From NCBI GenBank assembly GCA_021784835.1, contig JAJYHI010000146.1, forward strand, positions 1-8,817: 8,817 nt of DNA, written 5' to 3'. Shown piece after piece: positions 1-6,694 of the stretch; the stretch's first letter is position 1; every line of letters begins with the position of its first letter. The DNA comes from a bacterium (GTDB lineage Bacteria; SZUA-79; Acidulodesulfobacterales; Acidulodesulfobacteraceae). The position numbers and the translations under genes are program-made. The notes below the pieces were generated by a model. The model was given only the letters and a program-made list of their open reading frames with translations, did no database searches and was not told the DNA's origin.

Positions 1-213
1 TCTTAACGGTATCATCCATATATGCGGTTCCGCAATCTTTTCTATCCTGTCGCCGTTATATATCAAAATTCCTCCGCTCCATGATTTGCCGAGACCTTCC
101 GCAACGGCTTTCATCGGTCTTAAATCGAAAGTAGCTGCGGTACTGCGATTTTTAATTTCAATCCCTATTATTCTATTTGAGAATAAGAGTGGCTTTATTG
201 CTGAGTAAAGCAT
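1..213 (-). pseudogene. C-terminal fragment of a DUF4143-type AAA ATPase, runs off left edge
   Basis: An open frame of 71 codons reads from an ATG at 213 to the window edge. Its product contains GIEIKNRS, then LRPMKAVAEGLGKSW, then GGILIYNGDRIEKI and IWMIPLR. This is the pattern of the C-terminal nuclease-like domain of ATPases of the AAA_14/DUF4143 type: a GIEVK strand, a helix ending in LGK, a G-x-hydrophobic-YTG strand, then a Trp-containing terminal strand. A full member has roughly 400 residues with an N-terminal Walker ATPase. None of that is here, because an in-frame TAG lies a few codons upstream of the ATG. An AGGAG sits 9 bases before the ATG (227-223), so the fragment could be translated, but it is most simply a truncated remnant. 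A few terminal residues probably lie beyond base 1. Family assignment is from memory of the motif pattern. Confidence 0.55.
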
Positions 214-306
214 TCTGAAACACTCCTTCTATCGCCTCGTCTATTCTTTTAACAGTTCAAACCAAGGAATTCCGACTGGAAGCGCTGATTTGCCCCAAGA
301 CTGTAA
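173..306 (-). pseudogene. Frameshifted short coding remnant downstream of wecB
   Basis: Two short frames together read like one protein tail. Frame 1 follows the wecB stop codon in the same frame and gives LQSWGKSALPVGIPWFELLKE before a TAG at 243-241. A -1 shift at the AAAA run there continues as KRIDEAIEGVFQNALLSNKA and stops at 175-173. The joined text (LPVGIPWFELLKRIDEAIEGVFQNAL) is reminiscent of the C-terminus of family-1 extracellular solute-binding proteins of sugar ABC transporters, but the match is too short to be sure. It overlaps the ATPase fragment in another frame. Most likely degraded DNA marking the end of the operon; it could also be chance. Confidence 0.22.
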
Positions 307-1422
307 TTAGATTTTTTTTAAAATACTAATTATTTTTTCGGAAGATTTACCGTCTCCGTATAAATTAACAGGCCTGCTCATTATTTCATATCTTGATTTA
401 TTTTCAAGCAGGTCAAGAGTTTCTGCAACTATTCTATCTTTATGGGTGCCGACAAGCACCGATACTCCTGCTTCTACAGCTTCGATGCGTTCCGTCGAAT
501 CCCTCATGACAATAACAGGTTTGCCTAAAAAAGGTGCCTCTTCCTGTATGCCGCCGCTATCAGTCAGCACTAAAAATGCTTTATTCATCAGCCATATTAA
601 ATATTGATACTCAAGGGGCTCAATCAGGAATACCCCTGTAATGTTTTCCAATGCAGTATATGCAGGACCTGTTACATTTGGATTAAGATGAACCGGGTAT
701 ACTATTTGAATATCCTTGCGCCTGTTTGCTATTTCTTTTAAGGCTCCGCATATATTTTCAAATCCGTTTCCGAAACTTTCTCTCCTGTGTCCCGTTACCA
801 AAATTATTTTTTTAGAAAAATCTAAGAAATTAAAAAATTCCCTGTATATCTTATCACCGTTTCTTTTTATTAAATCAAGGCCTAATACTAGGGCATCTAT
901 GGCAGTGTTGCCGACGACATAAACATTGTCTTTTATGCCTTCTGCCGACAAATTGTCTCTTGATTTTTCACTTGGCGCAAAATGATAATCCGCAATGCGG
1001 CTGATTAATATCCGGTTCATTTCTTCAGGAAATGGAGAATATTTATTATAGCTTCTTAAACCCGCTTCTATATGAACTACGCTTATTTTTTTATAAAATC
1101 CCGCCAGCGTCCCGACAAGAGCCGTTGTTGTATCTCCCTGAACTATTATATTGTCCGGTTTTTCCTTTTCTATTACAGGCTCTAATGCTTTAAGCATATC
1201 TGCCGTTATATCAAAAAGAGATTGATTCTGTTTCATCAAGCTAAGGTCGTAGTCTATTTTCAGGTTAAAGAAACTTGTGACTTGCTCAAGCATTTGTTTA
1301 TGCTGTCCTGTTGAGCATACTTTTACATCAAAAAAATCGGTTTTTTTTGATTTTAGTATTAGCGGAGCCAGTTTAATAGCTTCGGGACGGGTGCCTAAAA
1401 TAAATAATAATTTTGCGCGCAA
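307..1422 (-). CDS. wecB: UDP-N-acetylglucosamine 2-epimerase (non-hydrolysing)
   Basis: Cytoplasmic enzyme interconverting UDP-GlcNAc and UDP-ManNAc, a precursor of ManNAc-containing surface polymers. At 371 residues it is of normal family length and shows the full motif set: GTRPEAIK at residues 10-17, QGDTTT at 95-100 (D97), HIEAGLRS at 117-124 (E119), FPEEMNR at 131-137 (E133), GHRRESFG at 211-218 (H212), and the C-terminal nucleotide-binding DSGGIQEE at 288-295. The tail NLYGDGKSS is also typical. The start codon is TTG, supported by an AGGAGG five bases upstream; no in-frame ATG would preserve the first strand and GTRPEA motif. It is the last gene of the cluster, 59 bp after the glycosidase-like gene. 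No WecC-type UDP-ManNAc dehydrogenase is present in the window, so the product may be used as ManNAc or oxidised by an enzyme encoded elsewhere. It probably feeds the upstream GT2 synthase, or another glycan pathway in the cell. Confidence 0.95.
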   Translation of the reverse strand: MRAKLLFILGTRPEAIKLAPLILKSKKTDFFDVKVCSTGQHKQMLEQVTSFFNLKIDYDLSLMKQNQSLFDITADMLKALEPVIEKEKPDNIIVQGDTTTALVGTLAGFYKKISVVHIEAGLRSYNKYSPFPEEMNRILISRIADYHFAPSEKSRDNLSAEGIKDNVYVVGNTAIDALVLGLDLIKRNGDKIYREFFNFLDFSKKIILVTGHRRESFGNGFENICGALKEIANRRKDIQIVYPVHLNPNVTGPAYTALENITGVFLIEPLEYQYLIWLMNKAFLVLTDSGGIQEEAPFLGKPVIVMRDSTERIEAVEAGVSVLVGTHKDRIVAETLDLLENKSRYEIMSRPVNLYGDGKSSEKIISILKKI

Positions 1423-1427
1423 TTAAT

Positions 1428-1433
1428 CCTCCT
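1428..1433 (-). promoter_or_regulatory. Strong ribosome binding site fixing the TTG start of wecB
   Basis: On the minus strand AGGAGG lies 5 bases before a TTG that begins MRAKLLFILGTRPEAIK. The near-perfect Shine-Dalgarno site with good spacing decides the start at 1422 despite the rare initiation codon. The other genes here whose starts I checked use ATG. Confidence 0.8.
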
Positions 1434-1470
1434 ATAATATCTATTTATATTTAATTATTTGAAAAATTTT

Positions 1471-1509
1471 ATTTATTTATTTTATTTATTTATTTTATTT
1501 ATTTTTTCC
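1471..1509. repeat. 13-bp AT-only tandem repeat across a stop codon
   Basis: The plus strand reads ATTTATTTATTTT twice (1471-1483 and 1484-1496), followed by a degenerate third copy (1497-1509). On the minus strand the array encodes the last codons of the glycosidase-like gene (KINKINK, stop TAA at 1484-1482) and runs into the spacer before wecB. The unit is not a multiple of three, so gain or loss of a copy would change the C-terminus of that protein. Confidence 0.75.
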
Positions 1510-2426
1510 TTAGTTAAAATATATAAAGCCCTCTGTTCCGGGAGAAATGAACCTGCCTTATTCTTATAAATAGACTCAAATTTGTTCCATAAGAATGTTT
1601 CTGACACAGTAGAATTATCCGCAATACCATACAAAATCGGGAATAATTGGGCAAGCACGTCGGGATAATAAACAAACCAGTTTGAATATTGTTTCCTGCC
1701 TCTGATTATAGCCCAGTCAAAGTTATGCCTGCTGCGGTTATAAAGATTTTTTACGATGGCAGTCTTTATCGATTTTTTGAGTTTTTCGTAACGATTATAT
1801 TCTCCGCTGAACTTTTTCCCTGTTATTTTCAGCAAGTTAAGATACGCCTTTATGCCTCCGTAATCTTCGCAGTTATCCATAAGGTATTTCTCGTCCTTAT
1901 CCGGCAAAGCATTTATAAGTCCGTCATTGGAAGCCTGCAAATAAGGAATAATATATGCAACGTCTTTTAATTTTGGCAATATATATTTAAGCGTTCTGAT
2001 ATCTTTGGTTTTTTTATAATATTTATAAATAACCATAAGATATGTTGCGGCATAACTATCCGCAGAATCGTAAGTTTTAGTCGATTTCTCCTCGCATCCC
2101 GTTCCTGCGATTCTATAATCGTACATTGTTCCGGTAAGTCCAAATTTATCGGGATAATTAAGATGCTTAAAATACCATAGTATATAATTTTTTATGATTC
2201 CTATATTTTTATTTTTTTTTAAAAAATGCAAAGCTATTATATTATCGTTGTATGGAACTATATAGTATGTTTTGCCGTTTCTTATTTTTACGTTATAAAA
2301 CTCGCTCCATAACGTCAGAGCAGGATTATTGCATTTATTAATACTGGCAGCGTCACACTTGTGAATCGAACATGAGTTAGTAACCGTTAGTACCGTTAAT
2401 GCCGCTAAAATGAATAGTATCTTCAT
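1482..2426 (-). CDS. Exported six-hairpin glycosidase-like protein
   Basis: Probably a periplasmic or membrane-attached glycoside hydrolase acting on the locus polysaccharide; substrate unknown. The N-terminus (residues 1-18) is a hydrophobic signal sequence. C19 in the context TNSC may be a weak lipobox, otherwise signal peptidase I could cut near CDAAS (residues 24-28). The 314-residue body is helical and carries YDSADSYAATYLMVIYKYY at 119-137, close in style to the YDSxDAT segment of six-hairpin glycosidases such as the glycogen-debranching (GDE) C-terminal domain. ASNDGL at 165-170 and KYLMDNCEDYGGIKAY at 180-195 follow. Acidic candidates for catalysis or binding are D120, D123, D168, D184 and E187. 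The start ATG at 2426 has AGGAG six bases upstream and lies 50 bp inside the preceding deacetylase-like gene, implying coupled expression. Its role would parallel BcsZ or PelA-type hydrolases, which trim nascent exopolysaccharide, but sequence family membership (GH8 or other) is not established. Confidence 0.6.
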   Translation of the reverse strand: MKILFILAALTVLTVTNSCSIHKCDAASINKCNNPALTLWSEFYNVKIRNGKTYYIVPYNDNIIALHFLKKNKNIGIIKNYILWYFKHLNYPDKFGLTGTMYDYRIAGTGCEEKSTKTYDSADSYAATYLMVIYKYYKKTKDIRTLKYILPKLKDVAYIIPYLQASNDGLINALPDKDEKYLMDNCEDYGGIKAYLNLLKITGKKFSGEYNRYEKLKKSIKTAIVKNLYNRSRHNFDWAIIRGRKQYSNWFVYYPDVLAQLFPILYGIADNSTVSETFLWNKFESIYKNKAGSFLPEQRALYILTKEKINKINK

Positions 2427-4335
2427 GTAAATCTCCTGTAAAAATTATATAATAATAATGTTTGCCTTCATCAATCGTATATGCGACGCTACTATCCGGT
2501 TTTCTAATTTTATTCTTGGGCAAGGCTACCGTAATCCCTTTTAGTCCTTCCTTATTTTTTATTAATAACATAATAGAGCCGTCCTTTGACGAAATAAAAG
2601 AATATTTTGTTTTTAAAAATCTCAATATAAATTGGGCGAAATAAGCCATAGGCCTGACAAGCAGTTTTCCTTCATTTTGCTTTTTCTCTATATAATCGGT
2701 AAAAGATCTCATTGCTTTGGTGTAATGATATATCCATATATCGTAAGGATGCGAATACCACAATCTGATAGCTCTATTTTTAATGCAATAATTTACTAAG
2801 CTTTTCTGCCACCTTAATACTTGCATGTTTGACATATGGCCGTAGCGCCTTAATTCATAAAGAGACGCTAAATCCCCATCTATCGATACCGGAAATGCTA
2901 TAACTTTTCGTGCAATAAGTTTACCGTTCCAGAAAACCCTGGTTGGTCCGGAACCTATGCTTCCTGTATAATAAGTCGCTATCATCCCTAACTTTCTTAG
3001 AATTTTCGTCGAAATCGGCGAGGGAAAAACGGCCTCGGCAGGCATATATTCGATTATTCTGTAACCGGATATGCTTTGTAAACACTTATTATTTTTTTTA
3101 ATAAGGGCATACATCTGGCTTTCATTAAATTTTCCGCTTAAAACATGCTTATACCAATAGTTATGAGTCCATCCACCGTCAGTGCCTATTGTGCCGTAAG
3201 GCAATAACATCTTAATATACGGCCTGTTTTTTCCGCATGCATCGACGCCTTTTCCGTCTCCCGGGCGGTCTTCAAAACTTCCCGCCGATATATCGAATGA
3301 ATATTTCAGGTTTTTTCTAAGAATACGGTTCTTTATCATATAGGGGATGCTTTTGCTAACTAAATAGTTTTCTATATGCCAATTCACAACCAGCCCGCCT
3401 TTTCCGTAAGGAGCGTAAACCAAATGCGGCATTTTTACTATTTTGAACAGGAATGTTTTAATAAAAGCCTGCATTAAAAATCCGTCTGAAGCATATGCTT
3501 TGAGATATCCCAACTGCATATCGACATATAAAATATGTCCTCTGCCATATTTTTTTAAAACAACTGCGGGGAATTTTTTTATGTTGCTTTTTAAAACATA
3601 TTTATCGTTTACCTGTTTGCGAGAAGGGAATTTAAGTATTTTTTTACTGTCGCTTTCTGTGCCGTACGCATATATGTCTTCACCTTTCAACCGAGGTTCC
3701 GCAGCAGTATAAGCCATTGGAAAATCGAGCGGGCCGTACATATAGCCGCTTAAAAAACCGTCCATTGCATTTCCTTTTGGTATATTAAAAAAATCCATAC
3801 TGCTCTTATTCTTAAACCTTAACAAAGCGGCTACATAGGATTTATCCCCCATTCTATTGTATATCTCATAATTCAAACCGATAATTTTAGAGAACACGCC
3901 CTTTTTTAGATAGAGGCCTTCTTTATTTTTTATCCCGACATTATACACCACTGCAATACTGCCTCCGTTATTTAAATAGTTTTCAGCCCATAATTCTATA
4001 GAAGAATCCATCGCGGAAGGAAATTCCTCGTCTGCCGCATCCGGAAAAATAACCGCAGGTATATTTTTGCTTAAAGATTCGGGGTCAAAAGATATAAGGT
4101 CGGAATAGCTTATGACTTTAAACGGAACTCCGTCCATTTTTAAAGCGCTTTTGTAAGCAGATAAAATAGATTCGTCATATGAGGTTTGCGATGAGCCGTA
4201 TACCAAAAGAACCCTTATGCTATTGTCCTTAGAAAATTTCTCGTATTTTTTAACGCGGTTGAGACCGTAATAAATAATTGGAACGGCAATTAATATTACT
4301 AAAAGTAAAACAAATATAACCGTTGTTTTTTTCAT
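2377..4335 (-). CDS. Membrane-anchored polysaccharide deacetylase-like protein with N-terminal GATase-like domain
   Basis: A 652-residue protein with one N-terminal membrane anchor (residues 5-24, after MKKTT) and probably a large periplasmic body. Residues about 40-300 resemble a class I glutamine-amidotransferase/BPL_N-type Rossmann fold: RVLLVYGSSQ, then PAVIFPDA, then LNNGGSIAVVYNVG. The usual Cys nucleophile of the GxCxG elbow is absent (Val-Tyr there), so this part is likely non-catalytic. Residues about 312-575 look like a NodB-type polysaccharide deacetylase barrel: GGLVVNWHIENY (314-325), GTDGGWTHNYW (384-394), VIAFPVSIDGD and WYSHPYD (526-532). Candidate metal or catalytic residues are H320, E322, D386, H391, H529 and D532, but the canonical TFDD and HxxxH motifs are not exact. 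A short beta-rich tail follows (580-645). The start has GAGG eight bases upstream. It lies 32 bp after the bactofilin-like gene and overlaps the glycosidase-like gene by 50 bp. It probably deacetylates or binds exported polysaccharide; activity is inferred. Confidence 0.6.
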   Translation of the reverse strand: MKKTTVIFVLLLVILIAVPIIYYGLNRVKKYEKFSKDNSIRVLLVYGSSQTSYDESILSAYKSALKMDGVPFKVISYSDLISFDPESLSKNIPAVIFPDAADEEFPSAMDSSIELWAENYLNNGGSIAVVYNVGIKNKEGLYLKKGVFSKIIGLNYEIYNRMGDKSYVAALLRFKNKSSMDFFNIPKGNAMDGFLSGYMYGPLDFPMAYTAAEPRLKGEDIYAYGTESDSKKILKFPSRKQVNDKYVLKSNIKKFPAVVLKKYGRGHILYVDMQLGYLKAYASDGFLMQAFIKTFLFKIVKMPHLVYAPYGKGGLVVNWHIENYLVSKSIPYMIKNRILRKNLKYSFDISAGSFEDRPGDGKGVDACGKNRPYIKMLLPYGTIGTDGGWTHNYWYKHVLSGKFNESQMYALIKKNNKCLQSISGYRIIEYMPAEAVFPSPISTKILRKLGMIATYYTGSIGSGPTRVFWNGKLIARKVIAFPVSIDGDLASLYELRRYGHMSNMQVLRWQKSLVNYCIKNRAIRLWYSHPYDIWIYHYTKAMRSFTDYIEKKQNEGKLLVRPMAYFAQFILRFLKTKYSFISSKDGSIMLLIKNKEGLKGITVALPKNKIRKPDSSVAYTIDEGKHYYYIIFTGDLHEDTIHFSGINGTNGY

Positions 4336-4345
4336 CCTTTTTTCC

Positions 4346-4364
4346 TCTGTTTTTTAATAACAGA
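4346..4364 (-). promoter_or_regulatory. Small intergenic hairpin overlapping a ribosome binding site
   Basis: On the minus strand TCTGTT (4364-4359) pairs with AACAGA (4351-4346) around a 7-base loop. The 3' arm runs into the AGAGGA that serves as the ribosome site of the deacetylase-like gene (ATG at 4335). There is no T-run after it, so it is not a terminator. It could modestly reduce translation of that gene relative to the upstream ones. The stem is only 6 bp and AT-rich, so this is speculative. Confidence 0.25.
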
Positions 4365-4367
4365 AAG

Positions 4368-5408
4368 CTAACTGACGATACCCATTCCTTCCGTCAGAAC
4401 AAAACCGTAAATGGCAACGTTTTTACCGAGTATTAATTTCTTTTTTGCTATTACCGACTTGGTTTTATTAATATTTCCTACTTCTACTCCTTCCAATTCA
4501 ATCTCTTCCTGGGCAAATATATTTCCATAAACTTTTATGTTTCCCGACATTCTTATTGTCTTATCAGATATTATATTGCCTAAGAAATTGACATTTTTTG
4601 CATTTTTTACAGTTATATTTCCGCCGGCCTTTATATCTCCGTTGATAGTGAATTCGTTATTTATCTCCAGACTGCCGTTTATTATAAGGTTGCCGTTTAT
4701 TATTGCAGGTTCGTCGTATATTATGTCTTCATTTATTATTTCATTAAAGTAGGTTAAAACGGATGTATTGTTAATATCCATCTTTTCGCTGTCCATTAAG
4801 CCGTAATCGACTTGGGATGGATCTTGCAAAGTTAAAATAGGATTCCCGAAAAGGCGTCTGAATTTACAGCCTTTAGACAATTGGAAGATTTCACCGCAAG
4901 AGGCGCTTATTCCAAGATAAGAATTTTCCCCGGCTCTAATCCCTCCATTAGCATCAAGCCACCTTATTATTTTTGAGTTTCCGCTTATTTCTACATCTTT
5001 ATTTACTGCTGCCGCACGAATAATATTATTGTATTTGAACGACGCATTGCCTTCCACGTAAATTTCTTTATTAAAATTATTTGCGTATTTTGTGGTCAAA
5101 TTGCCTAATACTATCAGTATATGCTCTAAATTTTTTTTATCGGAATTAAAATCTGAGTATATAATTTCGATTTTTTCTAAACCGGAAGATAATTGTATTT
5201 CTGTTGCGTTATTTTTAAATCCAGCTTGCATAAGAAGCGAATCTTTCAAGATTTTTCTGAACGACCTGCCAAAATAGCGCGCATCCCTAGAGTAGCCCTT
5301 TATAGGCAGCGGCTTATTGTCCATAGGCGCAAAAAGCTCTATTATACCCAAAAGAAAAGGCAGAAAAACAAAAAATGCGAATATTAAAATTAATATAATA
5401 AAATTCAT
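4368..5408 (-). CDS. Membrane-anchored bactofilin-like beta-helix protein
   Basis: A 346-residue protein with an N-terminal transmembrane helix (residues 2-24) followed by a basic stretch (K37, R41, R44, R48, R51, K52). By the positive-inside rule, that places the remainder in the cytoplasm. The body has two blocks of short beta-repeats. Block one is about 115-195 (KEIYVEGNASF, DVEISGNSKI, GGIRAGENSYLGI). Block two is about 235-346, with repeats such as AIINGNLIINGSLEINNEF, TINGDIKAGGNITV, TIRMSGNIKVYGNIFAQEEIEL and KKLILGKNVAIYG. This recurring hydrophobic-x-hydrophobic-x-G pattern is that of bactofilins and related polymer-forming right-handed beta-helices (PF04519-like); ordinary bactofilins are shorter (about 100-200 residues) and usually lack a TM anchor. 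The ATG overlaps the TGA of the synthase gene (ATGA) and has no well-placed Shine-Dalgarno site, so translation is probably coupled. A scaffold positioning the polysaccharide synthase is my inference; other beta-helix roles are possible. Confidence 0.65.
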   Translation of the reverse strand: MNFIILILIFAFFVFLPFLLGIIELFAPMDNKPLPIKGYSRDARYFGRSFRKILKDSLLMQAGFKNNATEIQLSSGLEKIEIIYSDFNSDKKNLEHILIVLGNLTTKYANNFNKEIYVEGNASFKYNNIIRAAAVNKDVEISGNSKIIRWLDANGGIRAGENSYLGISASCGEIFQLSKGCKFRRLFGNPILTLQDPSQVDYGLMDSEKMDINNTSVLTYFNEIINEDIIYDEPAIINGNLIINGSLEINNEFTINGDIKAGGNITVKNAKNVNFLGNIISDKTIRMSGNIKVYGNIFAQEEIELEGVEVGNINKTKSVIAKKKLILGKNVAIYGFVLTEGMGIVS

Positions 5409-6694
5409 TTTGCCGCTGCCGCTGCCTCCGTCTCCGTCTCTCTCCTGTACCGTTTTGTCTTATGCCATGTAACTCTTCTAGAGCTTATAACATCGATAAC
5501 CGATTCTATGAAACCCTGAGAAATAAACCAAATATTAAAGACAAAAATAAAAAAGAAAAAAGGCAACAGGCGTATTCTATTTGAAGTCCTATCCAGAAAA
5601 GCTCCGATTCCTATCTGGTAAAAAGGGGCAAAACTTCCAAAAGTTACATACATGCCTATTAGTAAATATACAATTACATAATTTACTAAATTCATCTCGC
5701 CCCAGAAAAATAATACGATAGAATCCAACATGCCCAATAAAAAAATAAATGGAATCATATATACGAAAAGCAAAAGAACACCGTCTACTTTTTGATAAAA
5801 ATTCAAATATTTTGTTGTTATAACCGGTATAAGATATTTAAACATAACTCTGTTATGCCCTCTTGACCACCTTTTAATCTGGTTTGCCCTTGTCTTCCAT
5901 TCTTCCGGCCCTTCTTCGTAACATTCCAAACGATTGGCGTAAGCCACGTCCCATCCCTTAATAAATAAATTAAACGTAAGCTCGGTGTCCTCCGCAAGAA
6001 TTTTTTCGTCAAATCCGCCTATAGAAATTATCAATTCTCTTCTAAAACCGCCTACCGTTCCTCCGTATTGAGGGATAAGACCGAGATTGTACCTTGCCTG
6101 CTGGTCCACCTGATAACCGCCTGTTCTCTCAAGGTCGAGCATGCGGGTTAATAAATTTTTGCATGTATTGATAAGCATAACTCTTCCCATTACACTGCAA
6201 ACCTTAGGGTCTTTAAAGGCTAAAGCTAAATCCCTTAATATGCTTTTTCCTGGAAGATAATCCGCATCAAAAACCAGTATTATTTCACCCTTAGCTATTT
6301 TCAACCCCTCGTTAAGGGCTGGCACCTTGCCCTTATTTTCGCTTTTCCTGTGAATCGGCTTTATTATAGGATATTTTAAAGCATAAGAATCAAGTATTTC
6401 TTTTGTTTTGTCTGTCGAGTTGTCGTTTATAGGTATTATCTCTATCTTTGACGCAGGATAATCTGATTTTATCAATAGATCCAATATATGTGATGCCGTC
6501 TTTTCCTCGTTATACATTGGAATAATAACCGACAACTCCATAAGTTCGGAATCGATTATATCCTGATAATAAAGTTTCTGTTCGCCGTACACACGGTTGA
6601 ATGTGAAAAAGTTATGCCTTAATGTATAAACTGCCATAACTAATATTACAAATAACATATAAATTTTTAAAATAGCAATAATCAATATAACCAT
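5405..6694 (-). CDS. Membrane family-2 glycosyltransferase (processive polysaccharide synthase type)
   Basis: Likely inner-membrane synthase that polymerises a nucleotide-sugar and passes the chain across the membrane. The 429 residues comprise one N-terminal TM (about 2-24), a cytosolic GT-A domain (about 53-290), and three C-terminal hydrophobic segments (about 303-330, 336-358, 376-398). Catalytic motifs are intact: VIIPMYNEE at 56-64, NDNSTD at 90-95 (D91), the DAD metal motif at 143-145, GGTVGGFRRE at 211-220, AEDTE at 234-238 as general base, and QIKRW at 272-276, the Q(Q/R)xRW motif of processive enzymes. This places it with the PgaC/IcaA, hyaluronan-synthase and YaiP-like GT2 proteins. 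There is no PilZ domain, unlike BcsA. The start ATG has AAGGA five bases upstream and overlaps the preceding gene by 13 bp; the stop overlaps the next start. The C-terminus ends in a low-complexity ETETEAAAAAK. Sugar specificity cannot be read from sequence, though the nearby wecB suggests a HexNAc polymer. Confidence 0.88.
   Translation of the reverse strand: MVILIIAILKIYMLFVILVMAVYTLRHNFFTFNRVYGEQKLYYQDIIDSELMELSVIIPMYNEEKTASHILDLLIKSDYPASKIEIIPINDNSTDKTKEILDSYALKYPIIKPIHRKSENKGKVPALNEGLKIAKGEIILVFDADYLPGKSILRDLALAFKDPKVCSVMGRVMLINTCKNLLTRMLDLERTGGYQVDQQARYNLGLIPQYGGTVGGFRRELIISIGGFDEKILAEDTELTFNLFIKGWDVAYANRLECYEEGPEEWKTRANQIKRWSRGHNRVMFKYLIPVITTKYLNFYQKVDGVLLLFVYMIPFIFLLGMLDSIVLFFWGEMNLVNYVIVYLLIGMYVTFGSFAPFYQIGIGAFLDRTSNRIRLLPFFFFIFVFNIWFISQGFIESVIDVISSRRVTWHKTKRYRRETETEAAAAAK
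5411..5440 (-). repeat. GC-rich 6-bp tandem repeats at the synthase C-terminus
   Basis: On the minus strand, two copies of GAGACG plus GAG are followed by alternating GCA and GCG codons, encoding ETETEAAAAA just before the stop. It stands out as a GC-rich patch in very AT-rich surroundings. Copy changes of 6 bp would keep the frame and simply lengthen or shorten this tail; they would also alter the sequence ahead of the coupled next start. Confidence 0.6.

Noticed and set aside
236..306. Rho-independent terminator after wecB
   Set aside because: No GC-rich stem followed by a T-run is present on the minus strand here.
716..922. Plus-strand ORFs opposite the real genes (also at 1689-1970, 2462-2644, 3443-3712, 4537-4752, 5092-5277, 5193-5387, 6926-7189, 7602-7796)
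   Set aside because: Each lies antisense to a gene with clear motifs or a clear membrane/barrel profile and gives Ser/Phe/Ile-rich text without domains, typical of AT-rich shadows.
1482..2426. GH8 endoglucanase (BcsZ) assignment
   Set aside because: The helical barrel style is similar, but I could not identify the GH8 catalytic motifs; the YDSADS segment is more like other six-hairpin families.
5818..6012. Minus-strand 64-residue ORF inside the GT2 gene
   Set aside because: It is an out-of-frame reading of the QIKRW and AEDTE region, which is clearly coding in the main frame.
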